Part shown: positions 53,282 through 62,226 of the stretch, piece by piece
How positions within the stretch are numbered: position 1 is the stretch's first letter
Layout of the letters: each line of letters opens with the position of its first letter
Source of the DNA: Acetobacterium bakii
GTDB taxonomy: Bacteria; Bacillota; Clostridia; Eubacteriales; Eubacteriaceae
Direction of reading: 5' to 3'
Length of the DNA: 64,000 nucleotides
NCBI RefSeq assembly: GCF_001263355.1
Contig: NZ_LGYO01000031.1
Span: 48,969-112,968, forward strand
Position numbers and translations under genes: made by a program
The notes under the pieces: model-generated
What the model was told of the DNA's origin: nothing
What the model saw: the letters and a program-made list of their open reading frames with translations, nothing else
Database searches by the model: none

Positions 53282-53962
53282 TTAAGGTTGATTTAGTCCT
53301 TCCACCGTTGCCTGGTCGAGTGTACCATAGCTTTCCAGATTCAATGTCATTGTCTTAATCCCCGGTTTTTCTTCTTTTATACCCATTTCGTTGACTTTTA
53401 AAACGGGTTGGTGGTTTTTAATGGCCTGGATAAAGTGTATACAGCTTTTCTCATCGCCCTGAAGAACCACAACCATGGCACATTTTGCCAGGGTTCGTTG
53501 ATCCGGTCCGATAATCGACTTGGCTTTTGATCCGTCATAATCTGTTTTTAAGGCAATACCCACTGACTCATCCATACTGATGGTAATGGGTTTAAATGCC
53601 ACTGACACCAAGTCAATCTGCGCTTCTCCAACCATTAGAATAATGGATGCATACAGCGCTGCGGAATCGATTGTATCCGGAATATTTTTTTTACTTGCTT
53701 CTAAGTTGTCCCGGATCATCTGTATTTCTGTCCGATATGTTTCCAGGGACATTTCCTCCGGATATCCCATTTTTGTATTATTTAGCTCTTTTAAAATTTC
53801 GCCATTGTCCCGATAGGTCTGATATTCCGGAAATAAAAAGAGAACAGATATTATCACAAGCAATGCCCCAAGAATAAGCCCTTTTTCAATATTACCCTTC
53901 AGATTATTTTCGTTTGTCTTATCCAAGGATTTATTCCAGCGATTGTCTCGTCCCCTACTCAC
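53282..53962 (-). CDS. PilO-like pilus assembly protein
   Basis: 226 residues: one N-terminal membrane helix (ILGALLVIISVLFLFPEYQT) and then a coiled stretch and a ferredoxin-like domain, the PilO plan. The GTG start overlaps the end of the PilN gene by eight bases. With PilM and PilN it forms the inner-membrane alignment platform of type IV pili. Sequence similarity is weak; the call rests on topology and order. Confidence 0.65.
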   Translation of the reverse strand: MSRGRDNRWNKSLDKTNENNLKGNIEKGLILGALLVIISVLFLFPEYQTYRDNGEILKELNNTKMGYPEEMSLETYRTEIQMIRDNLEASKKNIPDTIDSAALYASIILMVGEAQIDLVSVAFKPITISMDESVGIALKTDYDGSKAKSIIGPDQRTLAKCAMVVVLQGDEKSCIHFIQAIKNHQPVLKVNEMGIKEEKPGIKTMTLNLESYGTLDQATVEGLNQP

Positions 53963-54551
53963 GATTCTGCCTACCTATCAACTCAATTTTCAGAATAAAA
54001 TTCCAGCTATCCTTTTTCAGCGTTTCAATTGCTCCACTGGTGCCGATACTTTCCTGATTCATTTCTTTCACACTATTTTCGATGTTTGCATTTTTAAAAA
54101 GACCCAATGCCATTAATTCTTCTCTAAACACCAGAATATCCTCCTGGTTCTGACTGCTGCCAACCAGCATTAATTCGTTCTTTTTAAATTGGTAATCCAC
54201 AATTGCCATATCTATAGAACTGGCGGCATTTATAACACCGGTAAGCACATCCAGAGGCATTGCTTTATCAGCGTTTAACACCGATGCTAATTGATTGTGA
54301 TATGCCAGCAACTCATTTTTGCTTTCTAAATCTTCATAGGGGATCTGAAAATCTTTTTGATTATTAATAGCAGCTTCAACCTGTTTTATTTCCATTAAAC
54401 GATTTTGGTTCATCACCGTCAACACACCAACCAGTACCAAAAACAAAACCAGGCATCCCCCAACAGTAATCATCCATGGATTGTGAGTGTAGCATCTGCT
54501 CTTTTTCTGACTCCTTGAATGAACTGGCAGCAAATTGATTTCTGTTTTCAT
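53955..54551 (-). CDS. PilN-like pilus assembly protein
   Basis: 198 residues from the ATG at 54,551; MKTEINLLP is the conserved PilN opening, whose INLLP motif binds PilM. One membrane helix (ITVGGCLVLFLVLVGVLTVM) and a periplasmic-type coiled and ferredoxin-like domain follow. A longer start at 54,569 overlaps the PilM stop and is less likely. Confidence 0.75.
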   Translation of the reverse strand: MKTEINLLPVHSRSQKKSRCYTHNPWMITVGGCLVLFLVLVGVLTVMNQNRLMEIKQVEAAINNQKDFQIPYEDLESKNELLAYHNQLASVLNADKAMPLDVLTGVINAASSIDMAIVDYQFKKNELMLVGSSQNQEDILVFREELMALGLFKNANIENSVKEMNQESIGTSGAIETLKKDSWNFILKIELIGRQNRE

Positions 54552-54565
54552 TTTACATATCCTCA

Positions 54566-55537
54566 TCATTCTGGTTTATTTGGCCATCCCAGCATGCCTC
54601 CTAAACAGGACATCAGAAGACAAAGCTCTTCCTCTTTAACCTCCTTTTGAAATTCAAATAACTCTGAATCCCTTCCCAATGCAGAAAGCATGGTAATTTT
54701 CCTATTAATCTTCTCGCCAAAATATTCAACCACTCCTGAATTCAGGCTTCCGCCGCCTGATAAAAACACTGTATCATTTTCAAATCCACCCCGGGCAAGC
54801 GATAACGGGGAATAAAAACTTTCCTTGACTGCGTCGATCACTGGCATCAGGAAACTTTCCAAATCGTTTGATGTCACTGTATTAATGCGTCGTTCTTCTT
54901 GAAAAAAACCGTCTGTGTAAAATAAAAGCCGTGTGGTTGTGCAGCCCATATCAATAATAAGGTTGTTTTTCTCACCAAGTTTTTGTAAAAATTTACCCAA
55001 CCCGAGAAATTGCGGTTCGATGATTTTCAGGGTATGTTTTGCACCTTTAAAAATCCCCTGAAAATCAGCCAAAACATTCTTCGGTACTGCAATTCCCAAA
55101 ACATCCAGCTTTCTATCATCAACTCCCAGAAGCTTAAAAACATCAATCCGTTTTCTGGCCAAAAAATCAATGCGCCACTGTTCAAACCCCTGAGGAATGC
55201 TTACCCGCATCTTCCAACGAACGGCGTCTTTAACCTCGTCGATGTCCATCATTGGAAAGGCAAAAGATTCAAGGATCATGTTTTCATGGTTAATCACAAG
55301 CATGAGTTCATCCCCATGATGATGCTCTTTCAAGAGGCCTCTTAAAAACACCATAAGATCCATGTTTTTTCCAGGGGCTTTATCCGTAAAAACATCAGCC
55401 GGCGTTTTCTCAATCCAATAATTCTGAATGAGGATTACCCCATTTTCATTGATTGCCCCTATAACTATTTTTGTTATGGCCTTTCCCAAGTCCACCACCC
55501 ATAATTTCCCCCGTTTTTTCACACGACCATTCTCCAT
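54566..55537 (-). CDS. PilM-like actin-fold ATPase
   Basis: 323 residues with the actin-like ATPase pattern: LWVVDLGKAITKIVIGAI (phosphate 1), LIIDMGCTTTRLLFYTDG (phosphate 2) and VFLSGGGSLNSGVVEYF (adenosine site). Cytoplasmic partner that binds the PilN N-terminus. It is between the prepilin genes and pilN, as expected. Confidence 0.8.
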   Translation of the reverse strand: MENGRVKKRGKLWVVDLGKAITKIVIGAINENGVILIQNYWIEKTPADVFTDKAPGKNMDLMVFLRGLLKEHHHGDELMLVINHENMILESFAFPMMDIDEVKDAVRWKMRVSIPQGFEQWRIDFLARKRIDVFKLLGVDDRKLDVLGIAVPKNVLADFQGIFKGAKHTLKIIEPQFLGLGKFLQKLGEKNNLIIDMGCTTTRLLFYTDGFFQEERRINTVTSNDLESFLMPVIDAVKESFYSPLSLARGGFENDTVFLSGGGSLNSGVVEYFGEKINRKITMLSALGRDSELFEFQKEVKEEELCLLMSCLGGMLGWPNKPE

Positions 55538-55962
55538 TTAAATTGTGATATTTTTGCTTTATTAAAGGCCGCACTGTTTTTGACAAGATCCAGTTCCGCC
55601 ATGAATTTCTTAGTGTATTCATTATAGTGACTTTCAATTTCAACAAGCCGCTGTGTTTCTGAAACCCATGTAATTTTCACACTGTAATACCCGCCATTTT
55701 CGTCTTCTTCCATGCCTTCTGTACCCATATAATTAAGGTCATCTTCAATGGCAGACTGAACCACTGCCATGGCATTTTTGGCGGTTAAAATGCAAAATTC
55801 ATAATCACGGTTCATGACATTGGCTTCCAGTTCTTTATTTCCCTGGGCAAGAAAGAAACCTGCCCCACTAACCAATAAAGCCAGAATTACCAACACCAGC
55901 GGCAACACAAAACCTTTACGATTAAAAGAAATTATTTTATGGGTACTCCACAATCTTGCCAT
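55519..55962 (-). CDS. Minor prepilin, PilX-like
   Basis: 147 residues from the ATG at 55,962, which overlaps the upstream prepilin gene; the longer frame from 56,127 runs antisense-like across that gene and is unlikely. RKGFVLPLVLVILALLVSGA is a prepilin cleavage site (G|F) with hydrophobic helix, but lacks Glu at +5. Short C-terminal domain. It is typical of a PilX/GspK-type minor pilin at the tip. Confidence 0.65.
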   Translation of the reverse strand: MARLWSTHKIISFNRKGFVLPLVLVILALLVSGAGFFLAQGNKELEANVMNRDYEFCILTAKNAMAVVQSAIEDDLNYMGTEGMEEDENGGYYSVKITWVSETQRLVEIESHYNEYTKKFMAELDLVKNSAAFNKAKISQFKWRMVV

Positions 55963-56443
55963 GTTCAATCGTGATTTCTCTTTCATAGGTTTCACCTTCA
56001 TAGGACAGTGTGTATTTAAGTATAATAACCGCAGCTGCAGCTGGATCCAAAGAGATTGAAAAATTTTTAATGTTGTCAGCCAGCTGGCTACTGGCTCCGG
56101 TTCCAATAGTGGAAAGATTTGTTTCATAAACTTTATAACGTTTTATCATGCCGTTTGACATAATATAATAATTATAATAGTTGGGGGTTTCCAAATCCTG
56201 GAGATACAATCGATCGGATTTTACAATAATTCTTCTTGACTCCAGAATTTGTTTCTGAAAATAAAGATTGAGAAAACGTTCTTCGTTAAATATTTCCTGA
56301 TTAATCCGGGCTTTTGTATTAATGGTATTGGAAAAAAATAATCCAAATAAAAGCATCATAAAAACCAATGCAATTACGGTCAGTACCGTAATCATTTCAA
56401 TTAATGAAAATCCCCCATTTTTAATTTTTCCCAAATTTATCAT
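55937..56443 (-). CDS. Minor prepilin, PilW/GspJ-like
   Basis: 168 residues. KNGGFSLIEMITVLTVIALV is a class III signal with G|F cleavage and Glu5, then a hydrophobic helix. The remaining beta-rich head ends with IEHGKIVEYP. The ATG overlaps the previous prepilin gene by four bases. Confidence 0.8.
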   Translation of the reverse strand: MINLGKIKNGGFSLIEMITVLTVIALVFMMLLFGLFFSNTINTKARINQEIFNEERFLNLYFQKQILESRRIIVKSDRLYLQDLETPNYYNYYIMSNGMIKRYKVYETNLSTIGTGASSQLADNIKNFSISLDPAAAAVIILKYTLSYEGETYEREITIEHGKIVEYP

Positions 56444-56847
56444 TCAATAGACCTCCAGAAGACTTTAATCCAAAAATATTTTACTTGACTTCGGATACCC
56501 TTTTGGGAAATCTTTATGATATAAAGGTCTGACTGTTCGCTTTTAATAATTTCTTCCAACCGATAATTTGGGTATTTCTGCAATACCTCATTTGCCTTAT
56601 CAGAGAGTGTGACTCGTTCAGGATCCGGCAAGACCCTCAGAATTTCATCTGAGATACTGTTGATTTCAAGCGATTGCTCAAAAATGTTCTCCGAGACTAT
56701 TTGAGTTTCAAGGGCAACCCCATAAAGACCCAGAATTGCAGCAAGACCAAAACCGCAAATGGCGATGGCGATAATTGCTTCAATCAGGGTATATCCACAT
56801 TCTGTCCCAAGCCCCAAAACGCGCCGCCAATAATTTTTATGGTTCAT
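56440..56847 (-). CDS. Minor prepilin, PilV/GspI-like
   Basis: 135 residues from the ATG at 56,847, after GGAAGGATTTACC; the longer frame to 56,985 overlaps the preceding pilin gene. LGTECGYTLIEAIIAIAICG has cleavage at G|Y with Glu5. Overlaps at both ends support one operon. Confidence 0.75.
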   Translation of the reverse strand: MNHKNYWRRVLGLGTECGYTLIEAIIAIAICGFGLAAILGLYGVALETQIVSENIFEQSLEINSISDEILRVLPDPERVTLSDKANEVLQKYPNYRLEEIIKSEQSDLYIIKISQKGIRSQVKYFWIKVFWRSIE

Positions 56848-57334
56848 CCAGGTAAATCCTTCCGTTGCCCAATTGAACCGTAATATGCCTAACCTCACCG
56901 CTGGGACTGGTGAGCGTAACCGTGCCGGCCATGGAAACAGTGCCCTGGGGGTACAGCACCAGCGCGTTTGTCCCGGTATAAGCACCCGAAAAGCTAAAAT
57001 TATTTACCGGAACCAACACCTGATGCATTACTTTGTCTTTGGTCCAGAGAATCGACATACTTTTATCCTGGAAGCGAACCTGACGGCGGCAGCCATCCAT
57101 CATGGCTTCATTTTGATACTGGAGCAAGGTGTACAGGATTTGCCGGGACTCCGCATTAAACGCGCTTTCCAATATCCTATCCTGATTTCCCAGACTGAGG
57201 GTTGCCATTGTAACCGTTAATAAGGATATTATGGCCAGGGTCACCAAAAGTTCCATCAAGGTATAACCCTTTTGAAAAATCTTGAATAATTTTCTACCCG
57301 GCCTTGGCTTTTTAATTTTTTTAAACGTTTTCAT
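56837..57334 (-). CDS. Minor prepilin, FimT/GspH-like
   Basis: 165 residues. FQKGYTLMELLVTLAIISLL is the cleavage site (G|Y, Glu5) after a long basic leader. The C-terminal part, with strands around QVRFQDKSMSI and ITVQLGNGRIYL, is the GspH/FimT head. Together with the three downstream genes it makes a standard minor-pilin set. Confidence 0.8.
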   Translation of the reverse strand: MKTFKKIKKPRPGRKLFKIFQKGYTLMELLVTLAIISLLTVTMATLSLGNQDRILESAFNAESRQILYTLLQYQNEAMMDGCRRQVRFQDKSMSILWTKDKVMHQVLVPVNNFSFSGAYTGTNALVLYPQGTVSMAGTVTLTSPSGEVRHITVQLGNGRIYLDEP

Positions 57335-57354
57335 TATGATTATGGAAATTCTTC

Positions 57355-57711
57355 TTACTCTTTGACTTTTTCAGTAAAAACAACTTCTCCCTTTTCATAT
57401 GAGAAAGTTCCGCCGGAAACTGATTCTATGGATGCGGTCTTCAGATAGCCCTCATTGTATAGTTCCGTAACCAATTCACCGAATGAATCAACATCTTCGG
57501 GTATTTCATCTAATTCGGCACGATACAATTCCACGGCATTTTCCACAATACGAAGATTTGCCTGATCTGTTTTCGTCTGTGAATTTGCCAAAACCCCGGT
57601 AAATGTTGGCACTGCCAAAGCCGTCAAGGCTCCTAAAATGGCGATCACTACGATTACTTCCATTAGCGTAAAACCAAAAATATTTTTACGCCGGCCTTCT
57701 ATTTCGTTCAT
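57355..57711 (-). CDS. Major-type prepilin (GspG/PilA-like)
   Basis: 118 residues. NIFGFTLMEVIVVIAILGAL has G|F cleavage with Glu5, and AVPTFTGVLANSQTKTDQAN continues the helix. Short head domain (NAVELYRAELDEIPEDVDSF then GTFSYEKGEVVF), as in small Gram-positive major pilins. First gene of the operon. No pilB, pilC, pilT or pilD is in this window. Confidence 0.85.
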   Translation of the reverse strand: MNEIEGRRKNIFGFTLMEVIVVIAILGALTALAVPTFTGVLANSQTKTDQANLRIVENAVELYRAELDEIPEDVDSFGELVTELYNEGYLKTASIESVSGGTFSYEKGEVVFTEKVKE

Positions 57712-57755
57712 TTTTGTTCCTCCCTATCACTTTTCTTGATTTTAGCACAATAAAA

Positions 57756-57803
57756 AAACATAAAAAAGAGTAAATATTAGCTCATTACTCTTTTTTATGT
57801 TTT
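57756..57803. terminator. Bidirectional terminator between hdeD-like and pilin genes
   Basis: AAACATAAAAAAGAGTAA and TTACTCTTTTTTATGTTT are perfect complements around an 11-base loop, with T-rich flanks on both strands. On the minus strand it ends the transcript of the hdeD-like gene. Confidence 0.8.
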
Positions 57804-57821
57804 TATTCTATTTTACCTTTT

Positions 57822-58436
57822 CTATTCAATATGATAGTCATCATAGCCTTTATTTTCCTGTTTTAGTATCGAATAATACTTTCGCATACTCAGGGATTGA
57901 AGCACCAGGAAAAGACCGAAAATTCCTAAAACAACGCCGATAACAATGATAAAAATACCCGCCTGTCCCAGAGGATCAAAAAAAGCATAAATTCCAAAAG
58001 CAATCAAAGCAATCCCAAAGATGATTTTGATGATTTTTCCAAGACTTTTTGAGTTTCCTGAACTAATCAGTAAAAAAATTCCGGTAATAATGGCCCAAAG
58101 ACCGATGATAATCATAAAGAAGGTTACCACGACTTCCGGTACCAACAAAAATATTGCACAAACAATCAGATCAAAAATCCCATGGCCCAGACTAAAACCC
58201 ATATCTGATCCATACTTGGCTTTGGCAACCAGCGCCGAGACAATATAAATCACGCCCATGATCCCGCGATACACACCAAAAATAAATATCAGCAGTGTGA
58301 GTGCCAGACCACTGTTGATAATGCTCACTACACACAATGCAATAAGGCATAGGCCATCCAGCAGCATAAGCCACCAGCGGCCATACGCACGTTCCAGTAA
58401 ATCAACTCCAATTAGCCTGGCTTTGTTATTATTCAT
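57822..58436 (-). CDS. HdeD/DUF308-family membrane protein
   Basis: 204 residues, six membrane segments in three repeats of the DUF308 unit (GLCLIALCVVSIINSGLALT; ILLVPEVVVTFFMIIIGLWA; GIALIAFGIYAFFDPLGQAG). In E. coli HdeD is linked to acid resistance; the function here is unknown. It is related in fold to the N-terminal half of the protein at 51,848. Confidence 0.75.
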   Translation of the reverse strand: MNNNKARLIGVDLLERAYGRWWLMLLDGLCLIALCVVSIINSGLALTLLIFIFGVYRGIMGVIYIVSALVAKAKYGSDMGFSLGHGIFDLIVCAIFLLVPEVVVTFFMIIIGLWAIITGIFLLISSGNSKSLGKIIKIIFGIALIAFGIYAFFDPLGQAGIFIIVIGVVLGIFGLFLVLQSLSMRKYYSILKQENKGYDDYHIE

Positions 58437-58457
58437 TTAACAAACCTCCATTACTTT

Positions 58458-58895
58458 CTATTTTTCATTTTCTATTGCTTCCACAACTCGGTTAAAAACT
58501 TCCCCTGCCCTTATTTTTACAGGATTACAGCCTGTCTCAGGATCCCTATGGTGTTCTTTAATATAGTCACAATTGAGACTGCCAAATTCTTCTTCAAATT
58601 CTTTAACTAAAAGTTTGGACACCTTGGTCATTTCTGCCTGATCAGATGGTCGTTTCTCTGTATATAATACCCCCAGTGCGGCCAATGAACCAGAAAAAGC
58701 GCCACAGGTTTTTTCACAATAGTATCCGGCGCCAAAACCCTGAAGCATTCGAAAGCTGTCTTCACTCAAATTAAAATTGTATTTGTCATTTGCGGCCCGA
58801 AGCATCACTTCAGCACAATTCATATGATACAAAGGCTGCTCTTCTTCCGGTTTATCTTTACCAAATGCATTGTAAATTTCTACATATTCTTTCAT
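58458..58895 (-). CDS. C_GCAxxG_C_C-family protein
   Basis: 145 residues from the ATG at 58,895, behind ATGGAGG. The cysteine pattern defines the family: NCAEVML, YYCEKTCGAFSGSLAALG, LNCDYI and TGCNPVK. Such proteins are widespread in anaerobes, probably bind a metal or redox cofactor, and have no established role. It stands 21 bases from the hdeD-like gene in the same direction. Confidence 0.85.
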   Translation of the reverse strand: MKEYVEIYNAFGKDKPEEEQPLYHMNCAEVMLRAANDKYNFNLSEDSFRMLQGFGAGYYCEKTCGAFSGSLAALGVLYTEKRPSDQAEMTKVSKLLVKEFEEEFGSLNCDYIKEHHRDPETGCNPVKIRAGEVFNRVVEAIENEK

Positions 58896-58998
58896 TTTTT
58901 CCTCCATTTATTTCATATAACTTTATTATATATAAATTTTCCGCATATTTATAGGGGAAATTAAAAAATATTACAAATTTATTTTTTCTCTGACAGAC

Positions 58999-60930
58999 TT
59001 ATACAATTATTTCGTATTTTTTAATTTTATTGTATAAGGTATTTCTTTGCATCCCCAAAACTTGTGCGGAGTGGCTAATATTCCCTTTGCATAATTTCAA
59101 CACTTTAATTAAATGCTTTTTTTCTACCATTGCCATGTCCAATTGCGTTACATCAATGTCTGCTAAATCAATATTTTCAAGGTCAGATAATTTTTCAAAG
59201 TCATTGTCTCTAACCATAACAGGTGACCCTGTATTTCCTAATTTACACGCATCGAGAAAATATACGGTTGGAAAAGATTCTGAATTGACGATTAACTCCA
59301 CTATATTTTCTAGCTCTCTAATATTTCCCGGCCAATCGTAATTGACTAAAATCATTCGTCGCTCTTCCGAAATTTCCATTTCATTTTTCCCATATTTATC
59401 TGAAACATTTTTCATAAAATAATCGAATAGAAGTAAAATATCACTTTTCCGTTCTTTAAGTGGCGGCAGGTATAATGGCAGCACATTCAATCGATAATAA
59501 AGATCTTTTCGGAATCTTCCCAACTCAACTTCCTGTTTTAAATCTTTATTCGTTGCCGCTATGATTCTCACATTAATGGAAATACTGCTTTCACTGCCAA
59601 TGCGCGTAATTGTATTTTCCTGCAATACTCTCAAAAGGCGAACTTGCATGTCCAATGGCATTTCGCCAATTTCATCCAACATAATGGTACCATTATTTGC
59701 CAATTCAAATTTCCCAATACTGCCGCCTTTTTTCGCGCCGGTATAGGCGCCTTCTTCATACCCGAACAACTCTGATTCAATTAATTCATTGGGAATTGCG
59801 CCACAGTTTAATGCAATAAAAGGTTCATCTGCACGTTTACCATGATTATGAATAGCTTGTGCAAAAAGTTCCTTTCCTGAACCGCTTTCGCCTAAAATGA
59901 GTATGGTTGATCTGCTGCTGGATATTTTTTTTGCATACTTAATCGCACTTCTAAAATTATTATCGTTACCGATAATTTTATCAAATGTATAATAGGGCTG
60001 AAAATTCCTTCTTTTCTTCGACTTTTTTTCATTTAAAACATAGACAATTTCAATACTGTCATCCTGAGGATTATAAATAGGACTGGCTGTTAAATGACAA
60101 GGAAATCGATTTCGCAACGCCTTTATTTCAACAATGCGCGATACGTTTTTTTCTGAATGAATGTCTTCATTGATACCATCCCATCCATCGATAAGGTCAT
60201 TGATATCTTTTTCAACTAAATTCTTACTTCTGTTTCCAAACAACTCCAGGGCCTTTTGATTATTAATTTTAATTTTGCCATCCAGATCAGAAGTAAGAAT
60301 AGCCACCGGCATTGAGTTAAAAATTGTTTTAATATGCTTATTTGTCATATTTTGAAGCCGATTGTATTCTTTCACCTTTAACATCTCTTCAATGGCATTG
60401 GATGCGGCAATAACCATTCCCAGAGTATGAGGATGAACAAGCTCGGTGTATCCTGTTAAATCCAATACCCCAATCAGATTACCGTTGCCATCTTTAATCG
60501 GTGCTCCGGAACATGTCCAGCGATGATAGGCTCTTATAAAGTGCTCATCTGCTGATAATTGAACAGGTTCTCTGACTTTAATGACATATGACATCGCATT
60601 GGTCCCGATGGATTCTTCATTCATGTATGCACCGGGAACCATTTTTAAATCAAAAGCTTCTGATAATATCTTTTCATCCCCAATAGCATTGAGTATGCAT
60701 CCTTCGCTATCTGTCAGCAGAGCAAAAAAATTATTACCCTTGACGATATTAATTAAATGTTCCATATAAGGAGCTGCCGTTAAAATTAGATCTCGGTTTT
60801 CTGAAAACTTTATTTGTAATTCAGAATGATCAATCATTTTCTTGCTCCAAATTTGATCCTTTTCAATGCCCATTGCCGTGCAGCGCGAGTGGGAATCTTC
60901 AATATGCCCTTGATAACATTTTCTATTCAT
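58999..60930 (-). CDS. Sigma-54-dependent activator (GAF-PAS-AAA-Fis)
   Basis: 643 residues. GAF-type sensor domain (about 50-185), PAS domain (about 200-300), and AAA+ domain with GESGSGKE (347-354) and GAYTGA (394-399; Tyr for the usual Phe in the sigma-54-contacting loop). Fis-type HTH at the end (ISHSAQVLGMQRNTLYNKIK). The layout is AcoR/PrdR-like, found next to catabolic operons of anaerobes. It lies downstream of xdhC and the mop gene and probably activates them. Ligand unknown. Confidence 0.9.
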   Translation of the reverse strand: MNRKCYQGHIEDSHSRCTAMGIEKDQIWSKKMIDHSELQIKFSENRDLILTAAPYMEHLINIVKGNNFFALLTDSEGCILNAIGDEKILSEAFDLKMVPGAYMNEESIGTNAMSYVIKVREPVQLSADEHFIRAYHRWTCSGAPIKDGNGNLIGVLDLTGYTELVHPHTLGMVIAASNAIEEMLKVKEYNRLQNMTNKHIKTIFNSMPVAILTSDLDGKIKINNQKALELFGNRSKNLVEKDINDLIDGWDGINEDIHSEKNVSRIVEIKALRNRFPCHLTASPIYNPQDDSIEIVYVLNEKKSKKRRNFQPYYTFDKIIGNDNNFRSAIKYAKKISSSRSTILILGESGSGKELFAQAIHNHGKRADEPFIALNCGAIPNELIESELFGYEEGAYTGAKKGGSIGKFELANNGTIMLDEIGEMPLDMQVRLLRVLQENTITRIGSESSISINVRIIAATNKDLKQEVELGRFRKDLYYRLNVLPLYLPPLKERKSDILLLFDYFMKNVSDKYGKNEMEISEERRMILVNYDWPGNIRELENIVELIVNSESFPTVYFLDACKLGNTGSPVMVRDNDFEKLSDLENIDLADIDVTQLDMAMVEKKHLIKVLKLCKGNISHSAQVLGMQRNTLYNKIKKYEIIV

Positions 60931-61073
60931 AATTACTTTTCCTTTTCCCTGGTTTTTAAATATTCAGTTATCCTTATTTTATCCCAACTCTGACCCCGAT
61001 TACAAGGATAGCAAAAAAATAAATGAATTTTAAAAGAACATTCTTCGCCAACCAATTTTCAAACATTGTTTTT

Positions 61074-62147
61074 TTATCTTCTGCCATTGTAGGACACATT
61101 TGTATCATCCTTAGTCACTCTGCGTACTTGTACTATTTCAGCCACAATGCTAATTGCAATTTCTTCAGGTGTCTGACCATGAATTGGCAAACCGATAGGA
61201 CTGTGAACCCGATCTAAATCTTGTTGAGTAAATCCATCAGCCAAAAGACAATCATAAATGTATGTTCTCTTTTTTTTGCTGCCAATCATACCAATATATT
61301 GTGCCTTTGTTTCCATCATCTGTGCCAATATCTCTTTGTCGTAACTGTGCCCTCTGGTTACAATAACAACAAAAGATTTTTTGTTAATATTAATATGTTC
61401 ATTCAGACCTTTATAATGCGGAATAAACTTCATTTCATCTGCTATTTTAAATTGCCTATCATTGGTAAAATCCTCACGATCATCAACCATTACAACATAA
61501 AATCCTAACATTTTACACAATTCTGCTAAAACTTTTCCGATATGACCCGCTCCCATAATACAGACATTTTCATTGTTGAAAGATGGCTCTATAAAATACC
61601 GGTTATTTTTAAAAAATGGTTCCAAATATTTTTTCTCATTAAAATTTGTTTTTATTTCATTTATGATTGATAAGATTTCCTGGCTTTCAGAACCATATAG
61701 GCCGGTTTCTGTGTAAATCCATTTTTCTGTTGATGCATTTTCTTTCATTGGTATTTTAGTAATCATAAGAAAATCCATCTTTCTTTTATTCAGCAACTTG
61801 ATTTTTTTTGCAAATTTCATCATCATTTTATCATTACAATCCACGTATTCCAATAATATTTTCAGATCCCCCCCACATATAATGCCCAAATTTCCTGGCT
61901 CTTTATTTGAAAGACTGAATTTTTCAACACGAAAAAATTTATGCCTAAATACTTTCGCAGCTGCTTGAATCGTCATGGCTTCAATCAAACCCCCGCCAAT
62001 ATACCCGACGCTGGAAAAATCATTTTTAATTAACATCTTCGCCCCTGGACTTCGTTTGGATGAACCTGATTTTTCTATAATTGTGGCAATCACAAAATTT
62101 TCGTTATCGTCAAAACAATCACCAATCGCTTCCAATAACTCAATCAT
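61074..62147 (-). CDS. xdhC: XdhC/CoxI-family molybdoenzyme maturation factor
   Basis: 357 residues. N-terminal XdhC domain (IIEKSGSSKRSPGAKMLI, then GYIGGGLIEA at 49-57, where many homologs have a Cys instead of Leu, and ICGGDLKILLE) and a C-terminal Rossmann domain with GAGHIGK (199-205) and SPIGLPIHGQTPEEIAISIV. XdhC proteins sulfurate or insert the molybdenum cofactor of xanthine-oxidase-family enzymes. It follows directly on the mop gene. Start behind AGGTGAAG. Confidence 0.88.
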   Translation of the reverse strand: MIELLEAIGDCFDDNENFVIATIIEKSGSSKRSPGAKMLIKNDFSSVGYIGGGLIEAMTIQAAAKVFRHKFFRVEKFSLSNKEPGNLGIICGGDLKILLEYVDCNDKMMMKFAKKIKLLNKRKMDFLMITKIPMKENASTEKWIYTETGLYGSESQEILSIINEIKTNFNEKKYLEPFFKNNRYFIEPSFNNENVCIMGAGHIGKVLAELCKMLGFYVVMVDDREDFTNDRQFKIADEMKFIPHYKGLNEHININKKSFVVIVTRGHSYDKEILAQMMETKAQYIGMIGSKKKRTYIYDCLLADGFTQQDLDRVHSPIGLPIHGQTPEEIAISIVAEIVQVRRVTKDDTNVSYNGRR

Positions 62148-62173
62148 TTTTCTTCACCTTTCTATTTAATAAA

Positions 62174-62211
62174 AATAGGGATTGCAGGCTTCGAAGCCTG
62201 CAATCCCTATT
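62174..62211. terminator. Perfect palindrome between mop and xdhC
   Basis: AATAGGGATTGCAGGCT and AGCCTGCAATCCCTATT face each other across TCGA, a 19-bp perfect inverted repeat. The mop stop is 16 bases away. Only a weak T run follows on either strand, so it may be a processing or partial termination site that lowers xdhC expression. Confidence 0.6.
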
Positions 62212-62226
62212 ATGATAAAAATTAGC

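Noticed and set aside
55963..56127. Longer N-terminus for the PilX-like prepilin
   Set aside because: The extra 55 residues overlap the upstream prepilin gene in another frame, and the prepilin signal sits close to the later ATG as the family needs.
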